Shown here in pieces: positions 1-7,119 of a stretch of 64,000 nucleotides of DNA. A program made the translations under genes and the position numbers. Source of the DNA: an uncultured Oscillospiraceae bacterium (lineage in GTDB: Bacteria; Bacillota; Clostridia; Oscillospirales; Oscillospiraceae); assembly GCA_900763685.1 (NCBI GenBank), contig CAAFLF010000019.1, forward strand, positions 1 to 64,000, given 5' to 3'. The number at the start of each line of letters is the position of its first letter. The first letter of the stretch is position 1. The notes below the pieces were generated by a model. That model had not been told where the DNA came from. It saw only the letters and a list, made by a program, of their open reading frames with translations, and did not search any database.

Positions 1-198
1 ATTTTGCTGATATTTAACGGAAATATATTTTGGAACTCGGCGGATGAAAAATAGAGGGATTTGGAGGTACTGAGACGGGTTAAACAAAAATGTAAAAAAT
101 CAAGACCAGATTTATGCATAATGACGAGGATGAAAATGGGGGGCGCTGGACGGGGAGCTGGGGGTGCCGGCGGTTCCGGAAATTTTACGCTTCCTCGG

Positions 199-227
199 TA
201 GACCTTGGGGGAGCGTCGTGGTATAGT
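199..227 (+). promoter_or_regulatory. possible promoter of the RpiR regulator gene
   Basis: A -10-like TATAGT lies 17 bases after TAGACC, a weak -35 match. It is 38 bases upstream of the regulator start. The AT-rich stretch before it (bases 1-110) holds no gene I can recognise. The call rests on hexamer matching only. Confidence 0.3.
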
Positions 228-265
228 AGAGAAAACTGAGAGCCCGGCGGAAGGGGGACAATGGC

Positions 266-1000
266 ATGAGCGAGAACTTTTTACTGACGAACCTGCTGAC
301 GGAGGATGAGCGCAAGGTCATCACCAGCATCACCTCCCACATTGAGCGGGGGGAGAAACGGGTGGGCATCCAGCAGATCGCGAGCGAGAACTTCCTCTCC
401 ACCACCAGCATCGTGAAGATGTGCAAGCGCCTGGGCTTTGACGGCTACAGCGAGCTCTACTACCACCTGAGCCGCCAGATGGCGGCCTCCGGCGGCCGGC
501 AGGCGGAGGACCTGGAGCGGCTCATCGACAACTACTCCCCGGACCTCCCGGCCCGGTTCCGGGCCCTTTTGCGGGAGGCCCGGGACGGGAAGATGTTTAC
601 CACCGGCGAGGGCTTTTCCAACATCGTGGGGACCTACATCGCCCAGCGGCTCTCCATCTGCGGCTTCCGGGCCTATAACAACGTGCATTTCTACGACTAC
701 ATGCTCTTTCAGGAGGCCCATCAGCGGGCCGTCCGGGACGAGACGGCGGTGATGTTCGCCGTGAGCCAGAGCGGGGAGACGGAGCCGGTCTTAAACGACG
801 TGCGTCACGCCAAGCAGCACGGCCACCGCATCGTGAGCTTCACCAAGCGGGGGGATTCCAGCCTGGCCCGGCTCTCGGACCTGGTCTTCGTGCTGGATGG
901 GTCCAAGCAGACCCTGGCCGGGAGCCTGCCCAACCCCTTCTTCGGACATGTGATCCTCCTTTTCGAGGAGCTGGTGGCCCAGTACTTCGAGGGGGAGTAA
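266..1000 (+). CDS. RpiR/MurR-family transcriptional regulator with SIS domain
   Basis: This 244-residue protein has the two-domain form of RpiR/MurR regulators. Residues 1-75 form the helix-turn-helix part (IQQIASENFLSTTSIVKMCK, then LGFDGYSEL). Residues 105-240 form a SIS phosphosugar-binding domain with the SQSGET motif typical of the sugar-phosphate site. A purine-rich stretch (AAGGGGGAC) precedes the ATG. It lies just upstream of, and in the same direction as, the PhnD/C/E-type importer operon, so it probably controls that operon in response to a phosphorylated ligand. The ligand cannot be read from the sequence. Family assignment is secure; the target is inference from position. Confidence 0.9.
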   Translation: MSENFLLTNLLTEDERKVITSITSHIERGEKRVGIQQIASENFLSTTSIVKMCKRLGFDGYSELYYHLSRQMAASGGRQAEDLERLIDNYSPDLPARFRALLREARDGKMFTTGEGFSNIVGTYIAQRLSICGFRAYNNVHFYDYMLFQEAHQRAVRDETAVMFAVSQSGETEPVLNDVRHAKQHGHRIVSFTKRGDSSLARLSDLVFVLDGSKQTLAGSLPNPFFGHVILLFEELVAQYFEGE

Positions 1001-1022
1001 TCAGTACATTTTTTACTCAAAC

Positions 1023-1034
1023 GAAAAATTTTTC
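1023..1034. promoter_or_regulatory. 12-bp perfect palindrome, candidate RpiR operator
   Basis: GAAAAATTTTTC is a perfect palindrome between the regulator gene and phnD. It covers the -35 area of the extended -10 promoter just downstream, where a bound repressor would block RNA polymerase. No second copy was seen nearby, so regulator binding is a guess from position. Confidence 0.35.
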
Positions 1035-1046
1035 TCTCCGGGGCTG

Positions 1047-1055
1047 TGCTATACT
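1047..1055 (+). promoter_or_regulatory. extended -10 promoter of the phn-type operon
   Basis: TGCTATACT fits an extended -10 element (TG, one base, then TATACT). No good -35 box precedes it, as is common for extended -10 promoters. The phnD start is about 90 bases downstream. Confidence 0.45.
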
Positions 1056-1144
1056 CAAGCTGCGGCATCGGGGCCCTGGGTCCCGCCGCGGAAAAAGCCG
1101 CCCGGGAAGGGCGGCCATCCATGAAGAATTGGAGGAAGAAAGAA

Positions 1145-2209
1145 ATGAAGAAGATGTTTGCCCTTCTGCTGGCCCTGGCCATGAGCCTGGGTCTGCTGGC
1201 CGGCTGCGGCGACAGCAACAACGCTTCCAGCGCCGCCTCCGGCAGCGCCGAGGGCGCCAAGAAGATCGAGACCCTGAAGGTGGCCTTTGTCCCCTCCCGG
1301 GAGCCCCAGGAGATCATCACCGCCACCGAGCCCCTCAAGCAGCTCCTGAAGGACGAGCTGGCCAAGGAAGGCTATGACGTGGGCGAGGTCGAGATCTCCG
1401 TCGGTACCACCTACGAGGCCGTGGGCGAGGGCCTGGAGGCCGGCACCATCGACGTGGGCCTGATCCCCGGCGGCACCTATGTCCTCTATGATGACGGCGC
1501 CGAGGTCATCCTCACCGCCACCCGGGACGGTCTCAGCAAGGACTCCGACAACGCCAAGGACTGGAATGACGGTCAGCCCACCGAGGCTTCCACCAACCAG
1601 GCCGTTTCCTACCGCGCCCTCTTCATCGCCGGCCCCTCCGCCAAGGGCCAGGAGCTGGTGACCACGGTCAACAACGGTGAGGAGCTCACCTGGGAGGACC
1701 TGGACAGCGCCAACTGGAGCATCATGGGCACCTCCTCCCCCGCCGGCTACATCTATCCCGCCCTGTGGCTGCAGGATCACTACGGCAAGGGCATCTCCGA
1801 CCTCAGCAGCGCCGTGCAGTCTGACTCCTACGCCAGCGCCTTCGCCCGCCTCGCCTCCGGCCAGGTGGACGTGCTGGTGACCTATGCCGACGCCCGCCGT
1901 GACTACGCCGAGCGCTGGAACACCGAGTTCGGCCGTCAGGGCTCCATCTGGGAGGAAACCGGTGTCATCGGCGTCACCGCCCCCATCTATAACGACACCA
2001 TCTCCGTCAGCAAGAACTCCGAGATCATGGACGCCGACCTCATCGCCGCCCTGCAGGACGCCTTCATCAACATCGGCAACACCGACGAGGGCAAGGCCGT
2101 CATCGCCATCTACAGCCACAACGGCTATCAGAAGGCCCAGGCTTCCGACTATGACAACGAGCGGGCCGCCCAGAAGCTCATCCAGGAGCTCAGCGCCGCC
2201 GGCAACTAA
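1145..2209 (+). CDS. phnD: PhnD-family phosphate/phosphonate-type substrate-binding lipoprotein
   Basis: This is the extracytoplasmic binding protein of an ABC importer, 354 residues from the chosen ATG. That ATG follows GGAGGAAGAAAGAA and starts a lipoprotein signal (charged MKKMF, hydrophobic core, lipobox LLAGC), so the longer open frame upstream is not used. After a Ser/Ala/Gly linker the body has the PhnD-like pattern: FVPSREPQEI near the mature start, VGTTYEAV, and TIDVGLIPGGTYVL, where the family binds the anion. It is followed by ATPase and two permease genes. No C-P lyase gene is near, so the real ligand may be a phosphate ester or other oxyanion. Family call strong, ligand unknown. 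Confidence 0.88.
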   Translation: MKKMFALLLALAMSLGLLAGCGDSNNASSAASGSAEGAKKIETLKVAFVPSREPQEIITATEPLKQLLKDELAKEGYDVGEVEISVGTTYEAVGEGLEAGTIDVGLIPGGTYVLYDDGAEVILTATRDGLSKDSDNAKDWNDGQPTEASTNQAVSYRALFIAGPSAKGQELVTTVNNGEELTWEDLDSANWSIMGTSSPAGYIYPALWLQDHYGKGISDLSSAVQSDSYASAFARLASGQVDVLVTYADARRDYAERWNTEFGRQGSIWEETGVIGVTAPIYNDTISVSKNSEIMDADLIAALQDAFINIGNTDEGKAVIAIYSHNGYQKAQASDYDNERAAQKLIQELSAAGN

Positions 2210-2239
2210 GACCGGAAGCGAAACCCACACTTTCCCAAA

Positions 2240-2289
2240 CGCGGGGAGGACCGGCACGGAAGACCTTCCGCCGCACGGCCCTCCCCGCG
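2240..2289 (+). other. stable hairpin between phnD and phnC
   Basis: CGCGGGGAGG pairs with CCTCCCCGCG about 30 bases later, and a smaller CGGAAG/CTTCCG hairpin sits inside. There is no T-run, so it is unlikely to be a full terminator. Such structures after binding-protein genes often stabilise the upstream mRNA, giving more binding protein than transporter; that role is inferred. Confidence 0.5.
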
Positions 2290-2317
2290 GCCTATCTTCA
2301 GAAATCGAGGGAACCGT

Positions 2318-3076
2318 ATGATCGTATTTGACCATGTATCCAAGGTGTATCCCAACGGCACGGTGGGATTGGACGATGTGGACCTCACCATCCAGGATGG
2401 GGAGTTCGTGGCCATCATCGGCCGCTCCGGCGCGGGCAAGTCCACGCTGCTGCGGGCCGTGAACCGGATGCACCCCATCACCGCCGGGAAGCTGACCGTG
2501 AACGGCACGGACGTCAGCGGTCTCTCCGGCAAGAGCCTGCGCCGCTTCCGCCGGGGCATCGGCATGGTGTTCCAGTCCTTCAATCTCGTGACCCGGACCA
2601 CCGTCATCCGCAACGTGCTCTCCGCCTGCGTGCCGGACATGCCCTTCTGGCGGGTGCTGCTGGGGACCTTCCGCAAGGCGGACAAGCTGAAGGCCCTGGA
2701 GTGCCTGGAAAAGGTGGGCATCCTGGACAAGGCCTATATGCGGGCGGACCAGCTCTCCGGCGGGCAGCAGCAGCGGGTGGCCCTGGCCCGGACCCTGGCC
2801 CAGGACCCCGGCATCATCCTGGCGGATGAGCCGGTGGCGGCCCTGGACCCCGTCACCGCCCGGCAGGTGATGCAGGACTTCGTGCGGGTCAACCGGGAGA
2901 TGGGCATCACGATCCTTCTGAACATCCACCATGTGGAGCTGGCGCTGGAGTACGCGGACCGGGTCATCGGCATCCGGGCGGGCAAGATCGTCTATGACGG
3001 TCCCTCGTCCCAGGTGGACCAGGGCGTGCTGGACGCCATCTATGGGGAGCGGGACGCCGGGGAGGCCAGCGTATGA
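2318..3076 (+). CDS. phnC: PhnC-type ABC transporter ATP-binding protein
   Basis: The ATPase subunit that powers the importer, 252 residues, normal for PhnC. Walker A GRSGAGKST is at residues 35-43, the Q-loop in VFQSFNL near 85-90, the signature LSGGQ at 146-150, and Walker B IILADEP at 166-172; the H-loop follows in LLNIHHVEL. The start is an ATG about 100 bases after phnD. Its last codons overlap the first permease gene by four bases (ATGA), indicating translational coupling. Nothing is missing, so it should be an active ATPase. Confidence 0.92.
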   Translation: MIVFDHVSKVYPNGTVGLDDVDLTIQDGEFVAIIGRSGAGKSTLLRAVNRMHPITAGKLTVNGTDVSGLSGKSLRRFRRGIGMVFQSFNLVTRTTVIRNVLSACVPDMPFWRVLLGTFRKADKLKALECLEKVGILDKAYMRADQLSGGQQQRVALARTLAQDPGIILADEPVAALDPVTARQVMQDFVRVNREMGITILLNIHHVELALEYADRVIGIRAGKIVYDGPSSQVDQGVLDAIYGERDAGEASV

Positions 3077-3894
3077 GCCTCTACGACCGCCTGTTCCCGC
3101 CCCGCCGTTACCCCCTGCCCAGCGGGGCGGTGGTGGAGGAGAAGCGCGGCCGGGCCCCGCTGATCATCCTCATCGTGGCGCTGCTGGCGGCGCTGTCCGT
3201 CCACGTGACGGGCTTCGACCTCACGGTGCTGGTCCGCAAGGGCGGCAAGTTCTTCGACATCCTGAAGGCCATGTTCCCGCCCAACGCCGCCTACCTCGGA
3301 AAGATCTGGCAGCCCCTGTGGGACACCATCAAGATGTCCTTCCTGGGCTCCTTCGTGGGGGCGGTGCTGGCCATCCCCTTCGCTGTGGCGGCGGCCAGCA
3401 ACATCGTGACGAACCGGGTGGTGGTCTTTCTGGTGCGGCTCTTCCTGAGCCTGGTCCGGACCCTGCCTACCCTGGTCTGCGCCCTCATCGCGACCTACAT
3501 CTTCGGCCTTGGCACCATGGCGGGCACCTGCGCCATCGCCGTTTTCACCTTCGCCTATGTGGGAAAGCAGCTCTTTGAGATCATCGAGACCGTGGACATG
3601 GGCCCCTACGAGGCTATGGAGGCCCTGGGCGCCACCCGGCTGCAGAGCTTCCTCACGGCGGTCTTCCCCCAGGTGCTGCCCACCTACCTCTCCGTCTCCC
3701 TCTTCTGCCTGGAGGGCAACGTGCGCTACGCCTCCATCCTGGGCTACGTGGGCGCCGGCGGCCTGGGCCTCATCATGAACGAGAAGATCGGCTGGCGGGA
3801 GTATGACAGCCTCGGCATGATCCTCATCGTGCTCTTCGCGGCCGTGATGGTCATCGAGGGCATCAGCCACGCGCTGCGCAAGCGCTTGACCTAA
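3073..3894 (+). CDS. phnE: PhnE-type ABC transporter permease, first copy
   Basis: An inner-membrane permease of 273 residues. The N-terminal 30 residues are cytoplasmic and charged, followed by several hydrophobic segments. The ATPase-contact (EAA) loop reads YEAMEALGATRLQSF and is followed by the usual G-I-L-G-x-V-G-A-G-G-L-G region near the C-terminus (ILGYVGAGGLGLI). It starts inside the last codons of phnC (ATGA overlap). A second, diverged PhnE follows, so the pore is probably a heterodimer, as in other PhnCDEE sets. Confidence 0.9.
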   Translation: MSLYDRLFPPRRYPLPSGAVVEEKRGRAPLIILIVALLAALSVHVTGFDLTVLVRKGGKFFDILKAMFPPNAAYLGKIWQPLWDTIKMSFLGSFVGAVLAIPFAVAAASNIVTNRVVVFLVRLFLSLVRTLPTLVCALIATYIFGLGTMAGTCAIAVFTFAYVGKQLFEIIETVDMGPYEAMEALGATRLQSFLTAVFPQVLPTYLSVSLFCLEGNVRYASILGYVGAGGLGLIMNEKIGWREYDSLGMILIVLFAAVMVIEGISHALRKRLT

Positions 3895-3907
3895 GGAGGG
3901 AAGGGCT

Positions 3908-4717
3908 ATGAACGAACGCATCCAAAAAGCCTACGCCTCCGCGCCCCGGACCTGGCTCTGGGAGCTGCTGGCGGCCTTTATCGTGGCCTGCCTTCTGGCC
4001 TGGTCCGGCACGGCGCTGCGGGTCAGCACCCCCACCGGCAACGGGCTGGAGGTGGCGGGCAACATCCTCTCCGGCATCTTCCACCCCTCGGCGAAGCTGC
4101 TCTTCACCTTCGGCACCAACGGCGTGCCCTACCTGCTGCTGGAGACCTTCTGCATCGCCTTTCTCGGCACCATCGTGGGCGCGGTGATCTCCCTGCCCCT
4201 CTCCTTCCTCTCGGCCAGCAACCTGGTGCCCAAGTGGCTGGCCCTCATCGGGCGGGTGCTCATCGCGGCCATCCGGACCATCCCGGCCTTCGTCTACGGC
4301 CTGATGTTCATCCGGGTCACGGGGCCGGGGCCCTTCGCGGGCCTTCTCACCATGTCCCTCTGCTCCATCGGCATGGTCTCCAAGATGTTCATCGAGAGCA
4401 TCGAGGACCTGGACAAGCGGATCCTGGAGTCCCTGGACGCCGCGGGCTGCACCACCTTCCAGAAGATCTGCTACGGCATCCTGCCCCAGCTGACGGCGGA
4501 CTTCACCTCCACCATCATCTACCGCTTCGACATGAACCTGCGGGACGCCACCGTCCTGGGTCTCGTGGGGGCGGGCGGCATCGGCGCGCCGCTGATCTTC
4601 GCCATGAGCTCCTACCGCTGGAACGAGGTGGGGGCCATCCTGCTGGGGCTCATCGTGCTGGTGCTGATCATCGAGTGGATCTCCGCCAAGATCCGCGTGA
4701 AGCTGGCCCGGGGGTGA
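3908..4717 (+). CDS. phnE: PhnE-type ABC transporter permease, second copy
   Basis: The second permease subunit, 269 residues, with an AAGGAGGGAAGGGCT ribosome site before its ATG. Hydrophobic segments alternate with short loops. The EAA-like loop is LDAAGCTTFQKICYG, followed by LGLVGAGGIGAPL. It differs clearly from the first PhnE, so the two are paralogues rather than a recent duplication. It ends three bases before the phosphatase gene, which suggests the phosphatase is made with the transporter. Confidence 0.9.
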   Translation: MNERIQKAYASAPRTWLWELLAAFIVACLLAWSGTALRVSTPTGNGLEVAGNILSGIFHPSAKLLFTFGTNGVPYLLLETFCIAFLGTIVGAVISLPLSFLSASNLVPKWLALIGRVLIAAIRTIPAFVYGLMFIRVTGPGPFAGLLTMSLCSIGMVSKMFIESIEDLDKRILESLDAAGCTTFQKICYGILPQLTADFTSTIIYRFDMNLRDATVLGLVGAGGIGAPLIFAMSSYRWNEVGAILLGLIVLVLIIEWISAKIRVKLARG

Positions 4718-4720
4718 CGC

Positions 4721-6235
4721 ATGGAACGGAAACTGAGCATCTTCTTCACCTCCGACCTTCACGGCTACATCTATCCCACGGATTACCGGGGCCGGGAGGA
4801 GCGGGACCTGGGCCTTTTCAAGTGCGCGAGCCAGTTTCGGAAGGACGGCAACACCCTCGTCATCGACGGCGGGGACCTGCTGCAGGGCTCGCCCCTGGGG
4901 GCCTTCTGCCACGATACGCTGGGGGACGCCTCCCAGTTTGCGGAGATGATGAACCGCTGCGGCTATGACTACGTGACCCTGGGCAACCACGACTTCAACT
5001 ACGGGATGCCCTATCTTGACAGCTACCTGAGCGCCCTGAAGGCCCGCTGCGTCTGCGAGAACGTCCGGAATACGGCGGACGGGGCCACCCGCTTCCCGGC
5101 CCGGATCCACACCCTGGAGAACGGGCTGCGGGTGGGTATCGTGGGCATCGTCACGGACTATGTGAACATCTGGGAACGGCCGGAGCACCTGACGGGCATC
5201 GCCATCACGGACCCCATCCCGGCCGCCGCTGCTGCCCTGGAGGCCCTGCGGGGCCGGGTGGACCTGGCGGTCTGCGTCTACCACGGGGGCTTTGAGCGGG
5301 ACCTCGCTACCGGGCGGGTGCTCTCCGCCACCCACGAGAACGTGGCCTACCGGATCTGCCAGGAGCTGGATTTCGACCTCCTGCTGACGGGCCACCAGCA
5401 CATGTCCGTCCACGGCCAGACGGTGGCGGGGACCTTCGTGGTCCAGCCTGCGGACAAAGGCCAGGAGTTCCTGCGGGTGGAGGCCGAGGTCTCTGAGAGC
5501 GGAAAGCGCTTTTGGAGCGAGACCGTCCCCGCCGGGGGACCCTGCCGTTCGGAGTGGCTGCGGGACTTCGCGGAGATGGAGCGGGGCGCCCAGGACTGGC
5601 TGGACCAGGTGGTGGGCCATCTGAAAGCGCCCATGACCCTGGATACCCCCCTCCGCATGGCGGCGGGCGGCAGCGCCCTGGCGGACCTCTTCCACACGGT
5701 GCAGCTGGCGGCCAGCGGGGCGAAGCTCTCCGTCACCAGCCTCGCGAACGACGCGGCGGGCCTGCCCAAGGTGGTGCGGCGGCGGGACATCCTGAACGCC
5801 TACCCCTACACCAACACCCTCACGGTGATGGAGATCACCGGGGCGGTGCTCCGCCAGGCCATGGAGCGCAGCGCCGAGTACTTCACCAAGGACCCGGACG
5901 GGTCCCTGCGGGTCTCGGACTGCTTCCTGCAGCCCAAAGTGGAGCACTACAACTACGACTACTACGCCGGGGTCCGCTACGCCTACGACATCTCCCGGCC
6001 TGTGGGGGAGCGGGTGGTGGAGCTCTCCGTGGATGGCCGCCCGGTGGCGGACACGGATGTCTTCACCGCCTGCCTCAGCAGCTACCGGGCCAGCGGCACC
6101 GGGGGCTATGAGTGCTACGTGGGCTGCCCCATCCTGCGGGAGATCGGCACCGAGATGACGGACATGTTGCTGGACTACTTCCAGGCCCACGGCGACGACC
6201 TGCCCCTGATCCGGAGCGACTACCGGGTCTTCTGA
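4721..6235 (+). CDS. 5'-nucleotidase/2',3'-cyclic phosphodiesterase family metallophosphatase, cytoplasmic
   Basis: A two-domain phosphoesterase of 504 residues related to UshA/CpdB. The metallophosphatase domain has all metal-site motifs: SDLHG (D12, H14), GGDLLQGSPLG (D52), GNHD (N89-D91), YHGG (H188) and GHQH (H225, H227). From about residue 300 comes the 5'-nucleotidase C-terminal domain, which binds the substrate base in known relatives (AYPYTNTLTVMEITG segment). Unlike UshA or CpdB it has no signal peptide, so it should act inside the cell. It is the last gene of the PhnD/C/E/E operon, three bases after the permease, so it probably removes phosphate from the imported compound. The substrate is not known. 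Confidence 0.85.
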   Translation: MERKLSIFFTSDLHGYIYPTDYRGREERDLGLFKCASQFRKDGNTLVIDGGDLLQGSPLGAFCHDTLGDASQFAEMMNRCGYDYVTLGNHDFNYGMPYLDSYLSALKARCVCENVRNTADGATRFPARIHTLENGLRVGIVGIVTDYVNIWERPEHLTGIAITDPIPAAAAALEALRGRVDLAVCVYHGGFERDLATGRVLSATHENVAYRICQELDFDLLLTGHQHMSVHGQTVAGTFVVQPADKGQEFLRVEAEVSESGKRFWSETVPAGGPCRSEWLRDFAEMERGAQDWLDQVVGHLKAPMTLDTPLRMAAGGSALADLFHTVQLAASGAKLSVTSLANDAAGLPKVVRRRDILNAYPYTNTLTVMEITGAVLRQAMERSAEYFTKDPDGSLRVSDCFLQPKVEHYNYDYYAGVRYAYDISRPVGERVVELSVDGRPVADTDVFTACLSSYRASGTGGYECYVGCPILREIGTEMTDMLLDYFQAHGDDLPLIRSDYRVF

Positions 6236-6245
6236 GCGGAAAGGG

Positions 6246-6275
6246 AAAGACGGCCGGAAAACGGCCGTCTTTTTT
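6246..6275 (+). terminator. rho-independent terminator of the phn-type operon
   Basis: AAGACGGCCG pairs with CGGCCGTCTT around an AAAA-type loop and runs into TTTTTT. It follows the phosphatase stop codon by about 10 bases. Confidence 0.9.
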
Positions 6276-6363
6276 CTGCCCCGGGGCTTGCTTCCCCGGA
6301 AAAAATGTGCTACCATCACGGGACCGGCTTCCGCCGGAGACCAAATTGGACCGAGGTTTCCCC

Positions 6364-7044
6364 ATGAATACCCTTGAAAACCCTGAAAATTCCCTGGCCC
6401 CGGCGACGGCCCTCTGGCCCCGGCTCCGGCGGAAGCTCCTGGCGCCGGAGACGAGGCTCCTGCTCTTCTGGCCCATCTTTGAGCTGATCTTCATGGCCCT
6501 GGAGCGGCTGCGGCCGGCGGACACCCAGTATTTCGCCACCCACTGCACCCTGGATGACCTCATCCCCTTCTGGGAGGGGGCCATGGTGCCGTACCTCTTC
6601 TGGTTCCTCTATCTCGGCGGGACGGTGGCCTACACCTACTTCCGGGATGTCCCGGCCTTCCGGCGGATGATGGGCTTTCTCATCCTCACCTACGGGGTGA
6701 CGGTGCTCATCTACCTGGTCTTCCCCAACTGCCAGAACCTGCGGCCCGCGGTCTTCCCCCGGGACAACGTCCTGGCCCGTTTCACCGCCTGGTTCTATGC
6801 CTTCGACACCAACACGGATGTCTGCCCCTCCCTCCATGTGGTGGGGTCCCTCGCGGCGTACTTCGGCCTGCGGGACTGCCGCCGCTTCCGGAGCCGGGGC
6901 TGGCAGATAGGGAGTGCCCTGGCGGCCGCTGCCATCTGCCTCTCCACCCTTTTCCTCAAGCAGCACTCCGCTGTGGATGTGCTGGCGGCCCTGCCCCTCT
7001 GCGCCATCGCCTATTATCTCATCTACCGAAGGAAAACCGTATAA
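6364..7044 (+). CDS. PAP2-family membrane phosphatase
   Basis: A membrane protein of 226 residues with about six hydrophobic segments. PAP2 motifs are present in modified form: NLRP near residue 125, CPSLHV in place of the usual PSGH, and STLFLKQHSAVDVL holding the catalytic His and Asp. The SLHV form resembles the inositol-phosphotransferase/Aur1-like branch rather than undecaprenyl-pyrophosphate phosphatases. The start at 6364 (ACCGAGGTTTCCCC before the ATG) was chosen over the longer frame because that frame reads back through the terminator at 6246. It is flanked by terminators and so is probably a single-gene transcript. Likely substrate is a lipid or pyrophosphate; this is not resolved. 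Confidence 0.8.
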   Translation: MNTLENPENSLAPATALWPRLRRKLLAPETRLLLFWPIFELIFMALERLRPADTQYFATHCTLDDLIPFWEGAMVPYLFWFLYLGGTVAYTYFRDVPAFRRMMGFLILTYGVTVLIYLVFPNCQNLRPAVFPRDNVLARFTAWFYAFDTNTDVCPSLHVVGSLAAYFGLRDCRRFRSRGWQIGSALAAAAICLSTLFLKQHSAVDVLAALPLCAIAYYLIYRRKTV

Positions 7045-7046
7045 GA

Positions 7047-7080
7047 AACACCCCTCCGCTTGGGCGGAGGGGTGTTCTTT
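7047..7080. terminator. terminator between convergent PAP2 and S-layer peptidase genes
   Basis: AACACCCCTCCGC pairs with GCGGAGGGGTGTT around a four-base loop, followed by TTCTTTC on the plus strand. It lies 3 bases after the PAP2 stop and about 40 bases after the stop of the minus-strand gene, so it may serve both. Confidence 0.8.
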
Positions 7081-7119
7081 CTATGGCTTGGCGCTTCCCT
7101 GGGGGGCTTGGGGCGGTTT

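Noticed and set aside
3863-6319. Long minus-strand frame opposite the second PhnE and the phosphatase
   Set aside because: Antisense shadow; crosses two well-supported genes and has no motif.
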